DNA of 64,000 nucleotides from Turritopsis dohrnii (GCA_027922465.2 BQMF02000012.1:1860001-1924000), one strand, 5' to 3'. Counted from the stretch's first letter, positions 35,901-48,403 are shown. The notes: generated by a model not told the origin, from the sequence alone. A program made the numbers and translations.

Positions 35901-38900
35901 GGGCCTAAATTTGAATTTGAAGGGTTCTTTATGGGAAACCAAGATGTTATGTGAACATACAAATGAAAAGTTTTTTCTTCACTTGCTCTGCCTTGTGTAT
36001 AACAGCCCCTTCTGGTGTATTCGGTCAATATAGACTTTCGAGGTCTTATCCTATTACAGTTATAAACACTTATTCTTTTAGCTGAAAGCTGTCCATGGCA
36101 AGTTCACTGAAGGTTTGTATGGAATGATAATTTTACTGACCACATGAGTTTCACATTTGCTTTGTCATCTCGAACCAACATTTCTTTTCAGGGTCAAAGG
36201 AAGACAGATCCACACAAGATAGGTTTGTTTCAAGACAAATTATTTCAGTGACGATCTCTCATGTTCTTAAGAATTCTAAGCTGGCTGGTTCCAAAACAGA
36301 AATTTCTGAATATTTGTGTGACTTTCGACAAAAATGAACTCTTTCATAATGATTTGAACGAAACCTGATTGATTGGAGTGTGTTTGTCTAACCAAGATGC
36401 CATACCCAGTTGACAAAATCTTCAAAAAGCCACTGCAATGAAGAACATTTTTATTGAAGTACTGTGTATATTTCTATAGAAAGGGACTCACTCACAGTGA
36501 TTTTTCAACAAACTTGCCCATCAGGATCATGCTATCTAGAAGAAAGTCCCATTTTTTTCTTCTGACGAAAAGGTATTTTGCTTATTTAACCTAGATAGTT
36601 AACAATTAAGTTAACTTTCCGGAATTGACCAAAAAGAAATCTATATAGTCTTCATTAGTGATATGGCCCTAACATCATATATTCCTAATGTTGATACCGA
36701 GGACAGTATACCCAAACGTTTACTGAAACAAAATTCTAAAAGCATGAGGAGTTTGTAAACATTAGTTCATAAATTAATATAAATTTTTTACTTGGTAAGT
36801 CCACACAAAAACATTTGTCGAAACTCATAAGAAATGAACCAGTGTGTATATTGTTTCAAATCAATTTATTGAAAACCACTGCGGAGGAGTACATTTTTAT
36901 TGGAAGTCACACAAGTATTCACACGATATCAACGGAAATACTTTTTAACAATTGTTGACATCATTAGGGGGGACCTTAGCAATACCAAAACCAAGGAACT
37001 GAAAACAGAAGCAGACAAGAAAGATGATGTTGCGGTATCGTTTTTATTTATTTTATTTTATTTTATTTATTTATGTTTGTAGTTTGTGTCATCTGCTCTC
37101 CATTTGCAGTCGTCAGCTGGATGGATAGTTGCTTTGAAGTAATCTTTTAGTCTTTGCTTTTTTCTAGACACTTCTCTCTATTGCAACAACCAAGGAAGTT
37201 GAGGTAAACGTGCTTTGTACCTTGTGTACTCCCAGCCGGCGCATTTGCTAAAAACTCACTGCGAAGGAGTATATTACTATAGAAATATACACACAATTTT
37301 TAATAAAAATGCTCTTCGTGGCAGTGACTTTTTGACGATTTTGTCCTCTGGACTCACTTATCAGGCAGAAGTCACACCTAAGTTAAAATCTTTCATATCG
37401 TCCGTATTCATATTTGTTCACATTGCACCAGGTAGTGTCCTTTTTCCCAAAAACCCATGTCACGACTAACACCATTTTGCGTCAAGAACATTGACCTAGA
37501 TGGGCAGATAACAAAATAACGTCCATTGCTGATAATAACCTGAAAGCGTATAATGTAATCGATTCCTTTCATTTAATAGAATAAACAACTTGGTAGTGAA
37601 ATTCTTGACTTGCTAAATCAACCAACTGCTAAGGTAAGGAGCCTGGTAACCAGGGAAGTATAATATAATGTGTAAAGCGAAAATGATTGGTTGAAGTTAT
37701 TCCTTTTAGGAGCTGTCATTGGTGGAGAAATTCAAGTCACAGGGCGGTGCCATGGTGCGAGAGTTTTGCCAGTTCGGAACGAGGGAGGATTGTCGGAAAA
37801 GCAATACACAGAAGGGAAGATGCAAAAAGGTGAACTGCTTGTCAAATATCCCAACGGGCAAATTTGCGTAACAATCACTGCGAAGGAGTGTGTTCCTACA
37901 GAAATATACAGACTATTTCAATGGAAATGCTCTCTGTTGTAGTGACTGTTGTGATGTATTTCTTATCTGATTAACTTCGATGGGTTTGCCCTAAAATTGA
38001 GCCAATGATACATAAGGTCGATTGATTTTCTGAAACACGCCTTTCCCTTGACATTATTGTTTTACTTAATCACCTTTAGATTAAATTTAAAGGGGGCTCT
38101 ATTATTGATCAGTTTTGTGAAGTTAAAAAAAAAAAAACCAAAAAAACAAGGTTTGTCAAGATGTTTTGTTGACAAATTTCTTCCTCCTGACTCCTGATTT
38201 AGCCTTGAACCCCCTTTTTTTATACCGTCGGAAGTTCAGCTTTGAAAAGTTGTGTAGAAATCTCCATTAAACTTGTTGGACGTGATATACTTAAAGACTT
38301 TGGCTTCTGATTTCAGCTCCATTTCCGCAAGATTATACAGGCTCACACTGATGGTATGTTGACTTTTGACCTTGTCGTGTATTTTTTCACTATTTCACTG
38401 TTGTACTCTTGTATTTGTTTTCGAATGAGAGTAATATTGACGTATTATGCGCGAAGACAGTGGTCACACTACATCTTGTTATTATGTAATCAAACCCCAT
38501 ATTTATAAGTGGGTATGTAAGACTTGACATTCTACTTCTCCATGACCATTCTGTGATCACACGAGTCTAGCACATTCTTATTTTGTGTATTCTACAGAAC
38601 GTTGCAATAAGAATAGTGGACATTGTTTTGATTGATTTATCGTTTGTTGTTTGTCTTTAGAATTGCTTGGTGACTGCTCGTTTCTGAACACTTGCTTTCA
38701 TATGGACACCTGTAAGGTACACAGGCTTTAACGTTTGTGGACAGATTTACCAAGTATTGAGTTTATACTAATGTATGAAGTTCTCTTTTAGTACGTGCAT
38801 TACGAAGTTGATACCCGTGGCATGGAAGAACATGATGCTAAAAAGTTAGATTCCTCGAAAACGGCGACGAAAGTGAGGACTTTAAAATCTTCAAGACACT

Positions 38901-41900
38901 TGCTTAATATTATGCTTAAAATGATAAGTAGTACAAAAGAACATTTTCTAGAGTTGTCCTCCCGGTAAAACCATAGCCTGAACGAGATCAGTAAAACCGA
39001 ATCGGTTTTCGTATTCACCTGGTGTTATACCATTGTCCGAGTCTTCAAGGACTCTTCACTTTTATAGGTTGCTAATATTTTTACAGGTTACTAAGACCTT
39101 TACAGTTGAAAATAACTTTATGCTGGTTGATAATAATATTACCGGTAGCTAATATTTTTACCGGTTGAAAATAATTCTATGCCGCTTGATAATATTTTTA
39201 TCCGTTGATAACACACTGATTCTAAAATACTGTCGCCAGAGTCTAGCATGTTCTCGTTTTCGTTTTTCAGTCCGCAGATGTTATTAACTCGAAAAAGATC
39301 ACAATGACACCGGCCCAGGTACCTTTTGATGTTTGCAGTATTTATAAACCTTTGATATTCATACTGATGAGATGGAGATCCTCGCTTCCTTAAAATTCCT
39401 TAAATTTTCACAGTCATAGTACATACCTGTCCAATACAGCCATAATTCCTGATGTAGCGGTGTAGCAAAATTTATTAGACCTGTATTCTTTATAGTGTGT
39501 ATGCGTCTTTTATCGCGAGAACTTGCAAGAACTTAATTGGTTCTTTTCGTTCTGTTCTGTGAGACGAAATGTCTCACCAAATCTAACTTTACGCAGAAGT
39601 TTTGGAAAACGGATTTTCTGTAGTATGATGTCCAACTGTGGTTTATTCTTTTGACAGTGGATTCAATGTGACGTCCGTTATCTCGACTTTGACGTGCTCG
39701 GCAAATTTAGCGTTGTAATGGCGGATCCGCCGTGGGATATTCACATGGAGGTAAGAAAGATTGTTCTTATTTGTGTTTTAAATGATATGAATGGATGATG
39801 AATACTCTTTGTGTGTTGGAGTAGTGCGTTGATGACGTGTCTGTCTGTGACGTCATGATGATATTGAATGGCGGTAAATGTGCCGGGGGCGTTGGAACCT
39901 AATTAGAAGACTAAGTGAGAAATGTCCATTCCGCAGTTTTCTTTCATCATTTAATTAAAGTTACGACGCCCTTGAAAGTCTTTTACCTGAAGTTCCACTG
40001 CGGCCTAAACGCGAACGGGTATGTTCTCCTTATTACGTGGAAATACCTTTTTCAGTACCTTGAGTGTTCCACTTATCGAGCTGTAATGAAATTTATATTA
40101 TTGTATGACTGTTGTCGGAATTTACGTATAGAATTTTCTATAAAACTGATCACGTGTTTGTTGACTGTGCACTCAGCAGAAGGTCAATTGGCTTTTTTGC
40201 GTGATCAAGGTGCTGTTAATATAAATGTGCACCGTGGACTGCCTTACCGTCTGTTTTTTGAAGTTTAACCTTTCCCTAATCTCTTTCGTTCGTGTAGCTT
40301 CCTTATGGTACAATGAGTGACCACGAAATGAAAGCTTTGCCTGTGGCCAAACTGACTGATAACGGTTATATCTTTTTGTGGGTGACTGGAAGGTGAGTTA
40401 ACTGCACGTGTTATCTGGTTATAATCAAGTATCATTGGTTACTGGACATTCTAGTGCACGTGTTAAATGTTCTATTTCATTGGTTTGTTCCTTTCCATTG
40501 TTTTATTAGAGCTATCGAACTTGGTCGCGAGTGTTTACAGATCTGGGGGTAAGATGTTTTCGTTGTCGCTTAGTAGAGGTTTACTAACAATGTTTTCTTT
40601 TTCTCGCGTTATCTCTATTTCTATTTTGTGTGTGTTTTGAGAGGTTTTGAGAGTTTCGTTTTCGAGACTGTGAACGTGTGTTCTTAGTAAGACGTTTCTG
40701 CCAATTGATAAACTACATGAATATGTGTTCTGCGCTCTTACAGATCGGTGTAAAAGGTAGACTGGACCCGCAGTTGCGATCATGTTTGTGCCAATTGTAT
40801 TTATTCGGACCTTCCTCGTTTCTGTGTGTTTTGTTGTTTCGCTAGTTACATTTCTCAGTAATTAATTAGTAGTAATAATTTCCAATGCTACAGTGGGGAA
40901 ATTATGTGCAATTAAAACCTTTAAAACGACGCCATACTTGTTGTCTAAACCGAGTTGTCTAAACCAAGTTGTCTAAACCAAGTTGTCTAAACCATGTTGT
41001 CTAAACCAAGTTGTCTAAACCAAAAACCACAGTGTTTAAGCAGAAATTCAGCATAGGTCTATTGTTTTTACTGCCACACTTATTCCATGCTGGAGAAGTG
41101 CATTCCATGTTGGTCATATCTAATGGCTGTTCCATTAAGTAGACACTCTAAAATAGAATAACAAAAACTATGTAGGTCTAGTCTTGAATATGAATAGAAA
41201 TTATATGAAATTTAGATGTGAACGCTATATGCACCATGTTCAACTATTCCCACGTAAAGTAAGATAACAAAATGTCTGGGTCACTAGTCAAATTCTTAGA
41301 ATGAGTGGGTCAGGTTCTTATGGATTGCCCTTTCATTTACTGTTTCTTGGAATATTAATTGGATTTTGTCCTAGAGAACAAACATTGTACTTTCTTGATA
41401 CAGTGGAACCTCTATTAACGGTCAACTCCATACATCGGTCACCTCCTGATAAGCGGCCAGAAAAGAAAGCCCCTGCCGAATTTATTGTCAAACTCTTATA
41501 AAAAAACCTCCATACATCGGTCACCTCCTATCAACGGCCAAACGGCCACTTTCTATTGTCCCAATGTCTAATTTTACCTCTATTAACGGTCAAAAAAAAT
41601 CTTTATGCAAGCAAATGAAAGGAAAAATATCTTATTTATAATAATTATTTACAAAAATTCAAGCAGCTTCATCTATTGTAGATGATTTGAACTTCAAAAC
41701 ATTAGGTGATGCTGACTTAGTAAGTACTTTGAATCTTGTCACACAAGGACTTGAAGCACTTAGGCTCAATAATGTTTCACACAAAAAGTAACAGTTTATT
41801 TCAGTAAAAAGTTGTAACATGATTGTAGATTGTACTGATAAGATACGTGTATTTACTTGTGTTTATTTTGATCATGAATCATTCTTTATGCCCCTCCTAT

Positions 41901-44384
41901 CTCTCCCGACCAGCCTTTTGGATAAAAAGGTACATTCACATAAAACCTCCATACATCGGTCACCTCTAATGCAACGGCCACTAAGCTGGGTCCCCCAAAG
42001 TGGCCGCTATTAGAGGTTCTACTGTATAAGCAAGGAGATCGAACTCAAAATTTGTCAGTTTGTTATCGTTGTTTGGTGTTATGAAGCGCTTTATTCTTAT
42101 GAAGCGCTTTATTATTCAATATACAAAGTATCTGCTTGGTTATAGCTACCAAAGATGTGATGAATTGATCTGGGTGAAAACAAACCAACTTCAGAGGCTG
42201 ATTCGAACTGGGAGGACTGGGCACTGGATTAACCATGGCAAGGAGCATTGCATCGTGAGTGAAACCTTCATGTAAAACCGTCATGTAAATCCTTCATAGA
42301 AATTCTTTATAAAGCTCCTTATGCTCGGAATAACATCTGCGTTGTGACGTCGTGACGTTGTGACGGCTAAGAAGACCGAGTGTGACGGCCTTTGTTAATG
42401 ATTACATGTTTTTGAAATGTATATATAAGAATGTTGTGAATGTGTTCTTTGTAAGGGTTCTCTGCCAATCAATAAACTAAACGAGCTTATGTTCTGCGCT
42501 CTTACAGATCGGTGTAAAAGGTAGACCAGACCCGCAGTTGTTCAACAGAGGCTTAGACTGTGATGTTTTGGTTTCGGAAGTAAGTGTATCCTGACTATTC
42601 CGATTTTTCCCCGATTGTCTATGTGAATGAAGTCGGCGATAGCTAGATAATATTTTCTGATTTTTAGGTCCGAGACACTAGTCACAAGCCAGATGAGGTG
42701 TACGGTCTGATAGAGAGGCTAGCTCCAGGGCAGCGGAAAGTTGGTACGTAATAAGTCATGATCTAAGGAAAGTTGCGTTAGTCACACTATGGGAATTTGC
42801 TTCCAGACATCTCACCAAGATTTCTCCTCTGAGAAACTCGAAAGGATTTTCAGCCAAGCATTTCATAGTATCGTTGGAACAGTTAGTCGCTTGCTGCTCT
42901 TGATGCCCAGGGAGTTTATGAACCTTGAAATATGACTAAAAATTTTTGCCCTTTGGAAAACAACAAAAAAAAATAATTGTAGAAGAACCTGTCACTGATT
43001 ATGAAGCATTCAAGCATAAAAAGTAACTTCCTCTTCAAGATGTGGTCGTATTGCATCAAGTCAGAGACAGCACTCCAGGCTAGAAGGGCCTATCCAATTT
43101 CCGGACTAAACTTCTTGGCTATGCTGAGTTTGAACTCGCCATTTGGTCTAAGATAAAGTTTGGTTGTTATTTTCGTGGAAGAATTTGCACGCCAACCTCG
43201 AACCCAGGGTCTCTTACCTTCTCGTATGTCGAAAAGGCAAAAGGCAAAAGGTTCGAGGTTGTTGGCTATGTTGAGTTCGGATTTTCTGTTTTGAAAAGGA
43301 TGTCTGGGCTTAATTCGGACCAAATTTTGAAAGTGCTTGATTATCAAAATGCAAAGCGTTTCTTGTTTTGAAGCATTTAAAGACGACTTTCCACTTATAG
43401 GAAACTTTCCGCGGACAGGAACGGACAGGAAGAATTTCCACACATTTTATGAGAATGGAAAATTTTCTTTTCTTTCATTTTAAATTTTGATTGATACAAC
43501 TTGTTTTTTTGTTGTGAGAAGGTGAACATTTGCTGCTACGAAACCGTATAAAAGTGTTGTTCAAATTGTTTTTGCTAAAACTGCCAATAAAAGTGTTTTG
43601 TTGTTGATGATTTTGCTGTCTCAATACAGCCAGCATACGTTCATTTTGAGAAGTATCAAGTGTTTAGCTGAGTTTTAAGCATTGGCATGACTATCGTCTT
43701 TCTACTTTAAAAGGATAACAGTTGCTTTCCATTTTTTTTATCTTGTTCTTTAAAAAATATCTAATCACAAATTCTTCTTGGTCAGAAAGACGATAGTTTG
43801 TAGATGATGTCGTGTAAAAAAAAAAAAAAATCGTGAAAAATAACGAGATTTGATTGGCTAGTCTAAATATTTTCCATGTTTATTTCGAGGAAAGAACAGG
43901 AAAAGTTGAACTCGATTCAACTTTCTACGGAACGGAAAATTTTTCGAGCACGTGCTGTGAACATTGTTTGTGCGCATGCTCATTAACTTTTCTTGTCTGT
44001 TCCATTCCTGTCCGCGGAAAATTTTCTATAAGTGGAAAGTCGTCTTAAGATGGTAAAGTTTTCACTTTTCTTTTAGAATTGTTTGGAAGGATGCATAACG
44101 TCCAACCCAACTGGTATATGTGTATATTTTAGTAAAATAAATAGCCTGGATGTAGTTGTAGCATTTTATATTACTAACAAATTCATTGGCTCCTATTACG
44201 TTATAGGGTAACCCTTGGCAACCAGTTATCCGGCGTCAATCTAGTCGAGCCTGATGTTGCTAGGCGATTTCAAGAAAAGTATCCGACCGGAGTTTCAATC
44301 GGGAAACCGAAACCCAAAACCATTCCGACTGTAATCGATGTAACGCCACAACAAGGCGGTGCGGATATCCCCAGTAGTAGTTGA
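32910..44384 (+). CDS. METTL3: METTL3, m6A mRNA methyltransferase catalytic subunit, complete, 22 coding exons
   Basis: Exons: 32910-33060, 33265-33437, 33623-33696, 35784-35835, 36082-36112, 36192-36222, 36968-37034, 37168-37203, 37580-37633, 37710-37829, 38317-38353, 38661-38716, 38792-38872, 39271-39318, 39658-39750, 40298-40392, 40510-40548, 42146-42254, 42508-42579, 42668-42743, 44077-44113, 44207-44384; all phases agree, 569 codons (human 580). N-terminus [20 protein letters not shown] matches the WTAP-binding leader helix; a central EILDLLN...[10 protein letters not shown] helix is followed by two CCCH zinc fingers (exons 10-13, ending FHMDTCKYVHYEVD). The methyltransferase domain has the catalytic DPPW at residues 360-363, then [36 protein letters not shown] and HNVQPNW. 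It acts with METTL14 in the nucleus on adenines of mRNA (family knowledge). Several exons are only 31-39 nt. Exon 19 has a partial ghost copy upstream. Confidence 0.96.
33979..34890 (-). repeat. ~0.9-kb dispersed repeat, copy B (inverted relative to 15950-16850)
   Basis: Read on the minus strand it starts with TTATTACAAATGGCTTTCCT and ends with GCCCGTAAGGGCATCTTGTT, in the same order as copy A. Lies in METTL3 intron 3. A partial extra block near 34549-34600 suggests internal duplication. Confidence 0.7.
36412..36515 (+). repeat. ~100-bp foldback element, METTL3 intron 6
   Basis: GCCACTGCAATGAAGAACAT, then TATTTCTATAGAAAG and CAGTGATTTTTCAACAAAC. A strongly diverged relative follows at about 36876-36965 and abuts the acceptor of METTL3 exon 7. 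Confidence 0.75.
37243..37345 (-). repeat. ~100-bp foldback element, METTL3 intron 8
   Basis: TCACTGCGAAGGAGTATATT, then TATAGAAATATACAC and AATAAAAATGCTCTTCG, ending CAGTGACTTTTTGACGATTT. The best-preserved minus-orientation copy. Confidence 0.8.
37861..37955 (-). repeat. ~100-bp foldback element just after METTL3 exon 10
   Basis: TCACTGCGAAGGAGTGTGTT, ACAGAAATATACAGAC, TGGAAATGCTCTCTGTTGTA, then GTGACTGTTGTGATG. Begins about 32 nt after the exon 10 donor. Confidence 0.75.
40669..40776 (+). pseudogene. Ghost copy of METTL3 exon 19 with its acceptor
   Basis: Closely matches 42438-42542, the end of intron 18 plus the first 35 nt of exon 19: TGTTCTGCGCTCTTACAG is identical in both and is followed by ATCGGTGTAAAAGGTAGAC. 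It lies one exon too early (between exons 17 and 18), and similarity stops after CCGCAGTTG. It is not needed for the reading frame, so I treat it as a non-functional partial duplication. Confidence 0.85.
40940..41023. repeat. 14-bp tandem repeat, six units
   Basis: Six consecutive units of GTTGTCTAAACCAA with single-base variants, in METTL3 intron 17. A related dispersed repeat without the expansion is at about 50390-50455. Confidence 0.93.
41401..42024. mobile_element. 624-bp MITE with CAGTGGAACCTC ends and TA duplication
   Basis: TA at 41399-41400 and 42025-42026. Ends CAGTGGAACCTCTATTAACG and its imperfect inverse ending AGAGGTTCTACTG; internal copies of CCTCCATACATCGGTCACCT. TA duplication and this type of end fit the Tc1/mariner-pogo group (Tigger-like), without a transposase ORF. 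In METTL3 intron 17, 120 bp before exon 18. Confidence 0.85.
43381..44045. mobile_element. 665-bp MITE with AGACGACTTTCCAC ends and TAA duplication
   Basis: TAA at 43378-43380 and 44046-44048. Ends AGACGACTTTCCACTTATAG and CTATAAGTGGAAAGTCGTCT, extended by TTTCCGCGGACAGGA. It lies in METTL3 intron 20 and stops 31 bp before the exon 21 acceptor dinucleotide region. Confidence 0.85.
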
Positions 44385-44719
44385 TGAGGGGCGGAAGGGC
44401 GTTGGATTGCCAGATACATTGCTGTTGTGATGGTGGGTATCTATGTGTAACCGCCCGAAAATAGGGCGCACTGAGACGGAGAAAGAAGAACGTAAGAGAT
44501 TGCTACAATTCATGACCTTTAGACGTGGTTGGGCGACGGGGTAATAAGGCTGTGTTACATTGTGTGTAAATTCAGTTTTTCGAATTAGCTCGACTGAGAA
44601 ACATTAACATTCACATCACGGTGTAACATGTACATGAATAATTTCACGGTCAACATTGACATAACTTATTAATTTTGTTACATGCTGTTGTTGTTGTTGT
44701 TGTTGTTTTTTCAGTTTTT

Positions 44720-44725
44720 AATAAA
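44720..44725 (+). promoter_or_regulatory. Candidate METTL3 poly(A) signal
   Basis: AATAAA, 336 nt downstream of the METTL3 stop codon; the role is inferred from position. Confidence 0.5.
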
Positions 44726-44776
44726 TATGTACAGGAATGTGGAATAGAACGATATGATAAAATACCTTTTTAGATA

Positions 44777-44960
44777 ATGGTGATTCCCTTCGTGATGATT
44801 CCTTCATGGTGATTCCTTCATGTATTCTATTCTTTTCATATTTTAATATGCTTTTTTGTTCACATGATGACACCTCCATGGTGATTCCTTCGTGGTGATA
44901 CCTTCATGTATTCTATTCTCCCTGACAACATTTTTTTTATATGCTTTTTTGTACACGCTC
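44777..44960. repeat. Two-unit imperfect tandem duplication (~95 bp)
   Basis: ATGGTGATTCCTTC, ATACCTTCATGTATTCTATT and ATATGCTTTTTTGT recur in the same order in two adjacent units (from about 44777 and 44878). Confidence 0.75.
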
Positions 44961-46837
44961 TGCTCAGCCGTAATAACACATAACGTTTCTTAAAATTAAA
45001 ACTTAAATTTATGCTTATTGAACTGCATAAAAACAAAAACCACAATAACGAACAATTGTGTTATCAGATCCTCTGACAAGCTGGGATGAAGGAAACAGAC
45101 TAAATTGTCGTTTGTTTATGTGCAGGCTAAGAAACACGTTAGCCGCAGTCTTTGTTTATACAATGCCGGGTCTAGCCGAAATTTGATTGGTTTAAAGCCG
45201 ATATGGAGGGAAACAATATAAAACAGAATTGCCAGTAAAATTGCAGTTCTTTCTTAGAAAACACTCTTCTCCACCCCGCTTACTTGTCTGCTATATGCTT
45301 ATATGTTGTAGTATTTGTTTGTTCGGGCCTTTATCCTTCAAAATATGACTATCTATGGAAAAGCTCTATCATTAAATCATTAAAGCCGGATCACTTCGTG
45401 ATAGACTGTTTGCGGACAGTGTGTTGCGACCTTTACCGTTGAATGACTTATGGCACGTATGGGACAATATGACATATTTATATTTGCACAATCTCTATTG
45501 ATGAAAAAGCCCTGGGTATGAACTTATCAAATAAGATTTGTTTGCTCATGTGACCACAGATGCGCAGGAAGTCTCCAATTTCTCCTGACATTCGGAAATA
45601 TTTCACAATTTCATCAGGACCACCATATTTGAAAACCACATTTAGAGTGCAATTGTTTTTGCATGTGTGGGAGCTATTGACCGAAGTTCAAAGTTTATTC
45701 GGACTTGCTCGAATCATGATTTGTCCGAAATTGAAAAATATGACTTTTTGCTACGGAACGGATGTTTTTCTACGATTGTGTTTCTGGCCAATGTGACAAG
45801 TGCCTTACAACTGCGCAGTGACGTTTTAGGCTAGGTTTCCACTAAGCAAACATAACTCGCTATTTCAAAAGCAACATTAGGAAATAACCCTTTTGTCATT
45901 ATTCGGGCTGTTGAATTTTCGTACCCGCCGACCACAAAATAATCATTTTGTTTTTTGCTGTAGATTTGTCTATATTAAAATATATCACCACTCAAAGCTG
46001 TTTTTCTTAGTCTGAGTAAGACTAGCAATATTTAAATATATAGTTACATAAATTTTCCTTCTAATGCCTTGTTCTTTCAACCGAAAATTAAGATGCTTTG
46101 AAGGATTTATATACCATAATAATACACTCTCTTGTTCGGAAAAATTGTTAGCCCTCATTAGCTGTCCATTTATATTCTACAGTGTTCCGCTCTTCATCGC
46201 TGGTGTATGAAAAAAAAAAAAAACTTGCCGAAATGAGTTACTGCGAATTTTACTTCTTATGAAAACACCACGTTGGAGAGTGTTTAAATTATTGATGATT
46301 TAATATTTTGTTAGTTGTATTTCTCAAGTTGCAAGAGAAAAAAAAACATTTGCATTTATTACAAGTTCAAGTGGAATATTCAGGCTTTCTTAGAATTTTG
46401 TGAGCAAAGTTTTTTTATGTTGTTTCAAACATTTTATTTGGAATTTACTTTTTTATGAGAGATTCTTGGACATTGATGGATGCAGCAATGTATTTTTGTG
46501 GAGGGGGCATGAGTGTTGTTGAGTACAATGAAGATAGCTAGTGAATGTATCTTTTTTTTAAGCGAAGCAGAGCAATGAACATTATCCCATTGTTTTTTCT
46601 GCTGACGTTTGGTTACCTTGCTTGTTGTCTATGTCTCTTCTTTTGTCAATATCTTATATAAATGTTAGAAATTAACGCCTAACTCGCTCACTCACTCGAT
46701 GAATCAACTCGAAATTTTTCATTGCCACTCGAATTTCTGATCCAAGAACATCCTGCAAAAGATTATATAATTTTTATTGATTGATTGATTGATTGCTTTA
46801 CTGATTGTCTTGGTCATTTATAATTTTAGGTATAAAC

Positions 46838-47734
46838 ATGCTTTGCGAATTTACTGTCCTCAGCGACTCGATCATTTTGACTTGGTTATTAACAAGCATA
46901 CTCGGTCTAGCGTTAGTAATGTCACTTTCGTCTCCAGTCTTTTATTTTTTCTACTGGCCATCAAATGTTACGTTTGCAAAGTGGAGATACAAATCCAACC
47001 CGAAATTTCCAACTCCTGAGAAGGTACGTGACGAAATTTTGACGACTTGTAAAGGGATTATTTGCGCAACAATATGTCCAACATTGGCCCTCGTTCTCCT
47101 GCAGCGAGGTTATGGTAAAGCATACTGTGGATGGAACGGTCATTCCCTTCTTTATCACGTGATCACCTTTGTGTTAATCATCGCAGTCACGGACCTATAT
47201 GAGTTCCTTTATCACCGACTGGGTCACATCAACTTTCGGTTTTGGAGCCAACACAAACACCATCACGTCTTTTACAATCCGTCGCCGTTTGCCGTCGTCG
47301 CCGACCCAGGTTTCGACCAGCTCATGCGTTCTTTACCACTATTGGTCATTCCCATGTTGGCGCCAGTCAATATGGATATGCTGTTTTTGGAATATGGGTT
47401 TTTCTTTTATGCATATGGCGTTTATCTACACTCTGGTTACGAAGTGGAAGGGATTAGCGCCCACAATGGGTATATTAACACCTCTTTTCAACATTACTGC
47501 CATCACGCCAAGAGTTTGATGAACGCACCGTATCATTGTGGATTTTACGTGAAGCTGTGGGATCGTTTATTCGATTGTTGTTATCCCGACGAAAAATGCT
47601 TCTGTGCTGAGTGCTCACGAAAGAAAGGTGAGCGCACCGTGGAGGAGTACAACAAAATTGTCGTTCCGGATTACTCTGTTTTGCTGACGTCGCAGTTTTG
47701 GTTGCAAATGTTTCGCTATAAGAAAATGAATTAG
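46838..47734 (+). CDS. Fatty-acid hydroxylase/sterol desaturase superfamily protein, paralogue 1, 298 aa
   Basis: Membrane di-iron hydroxylase of the superfamily that includes cholesterol 25-hydroxylase and sterol C4/C5 enzymes. Start chosen at MLCEF because the tandem paralogue starts at the same residue; an in-frame ATG 33 nt upstream would add 11 residues. Three His clusters: HRLGH (about residues 126-130), HKHHH (about 139-143) and HYCHH (about 219-223), the expected HX3H/HX2HH/HX2HH pattern. Hydrophobic segments occupy the first 50 residues and the regions before and between the His clusters. A Cys-rich CCYPDEKCFCAECSRKKGE stretch near the C-terminus is unusual for the family. The coding region is uninterrupted. 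The substrate cannot be inferred. The gene sits 3.8 kb before its near-twin at 51547. Confidence 0.88.
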   Translation: MLCEFTVLSDSIILTWLLTSILGLALVMSLSSPVFYFFYWPSNVTFAKWRYKSNPKFPTPEKVRDEILTTCKGIICATICPTLALVLLQRGYGKAYCGWNGHSLLYHVITFVLIIAVTDLYEFLYHRLGHINFRFWSQHKHHHVFYNPSPFAVVADPGFDQLMRSLPLLVIPMLAPVNMDMLFLEYGFFFYAYGVYLHSGYEVEGISAHNGYINTSFQHYCHHAKSLMNAPYHCGFYVKLWDRLFDCCYPDEKCFCAECSRKKGERTVEEYNKIVVPDYSVLLTSQFWLQMFRYKKMN

Positions 47735-48177
47735 GCGAACATGCGGTGAGGATGATGGGGATAATTAATTTAGAAGCTTTTTATGCAACTTCGAACCCAG
47801 GGTTCTTCACACCTTTTTCCTCAGATCAAAAACCAAGGGCCAAAAACCCTGGGTTTGAGATAATTTTGATAAATTTTAACTGCAGTAGACTCAATCTTTA
47901 GATATGATGATGGAAATTGTCAAAAACCTTTTAGTGCTTTTTTTTCACTACGTCTAAATTTCAACGCCCAATATTGACCTTGAAGATGACCTTTTAGGTG
48001 TAACTAGATCTATGAGTATGGCCTCCTAAATACACCGTCATAAAAACTTTGAGAAAAGAAAACGCCTGGACAACACGAAGGTAGTGTGGCGTAACATCAC
48101 CCTCGTACCCAGGGTTTCTTGTCTTTCCGTATATCATAACGGAAAGATTTGAAAGGTTTGAAAGAAAATGAAACCCA

Positions 48178-48292
48178 GTGAGCAAAATCGTCAAAATGTT
48201 ACTACGACGAAGAGCATTTTCATTGAAATTGTGTGTAGGTTTCTATAGAATTGCACTCCTTCACAGTGGTTTTTAGCTAATGTGCCGACTGG
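48178..48292 (+). repeat. ~100-bp foldback element between hydroxylase genes
   Basis: TACGACGAAGAGCATTTTCA, GTTTCTATAGAATTGCACTC and CACAGTGGTTTTTAGC in family order. Confidence 0.8.
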
Positions 48293-48403
48293 GAAGGTTT
48301 GCATGGCACAGTATGAAAATGAAGGAACGATAAAGAATGCGCGTGATTTATAACCCGCTTCTTTTGGTCAAATTCACACTAGGTAACTGAAGAACGTGTA
48401 AAG

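Larger units (their letters stand above)
44385..46837. other. Spacer between METTL3 and hydroxylase 1
   Basis: Holds the METTL3 3'UTR with a poly(A) signal at 44720-44725, a GTT microsatellite (about 44685-44708), an imperfect tandem duplication of ~95 bp (44777-44960), and AT-rich DNA. The ORF at 45560-45796 resembles nothing I know. A TTTTAG at 46824-46829 just before hydroxylase 1 could end a 5'UTR intron. Confidence 0.45.

Noticed and set aside
43090..43443. 117-codon ORF on the minus strand
   Set aside because: Runs across a CCCAGGG foldback and into the end of a TAA-flanked MITE within a METTL3 intron.
45560..45796. 78-codon ORF upstream of the hydroxylase genes
   Set aside because: No similarity to any family I know and no conserved features.
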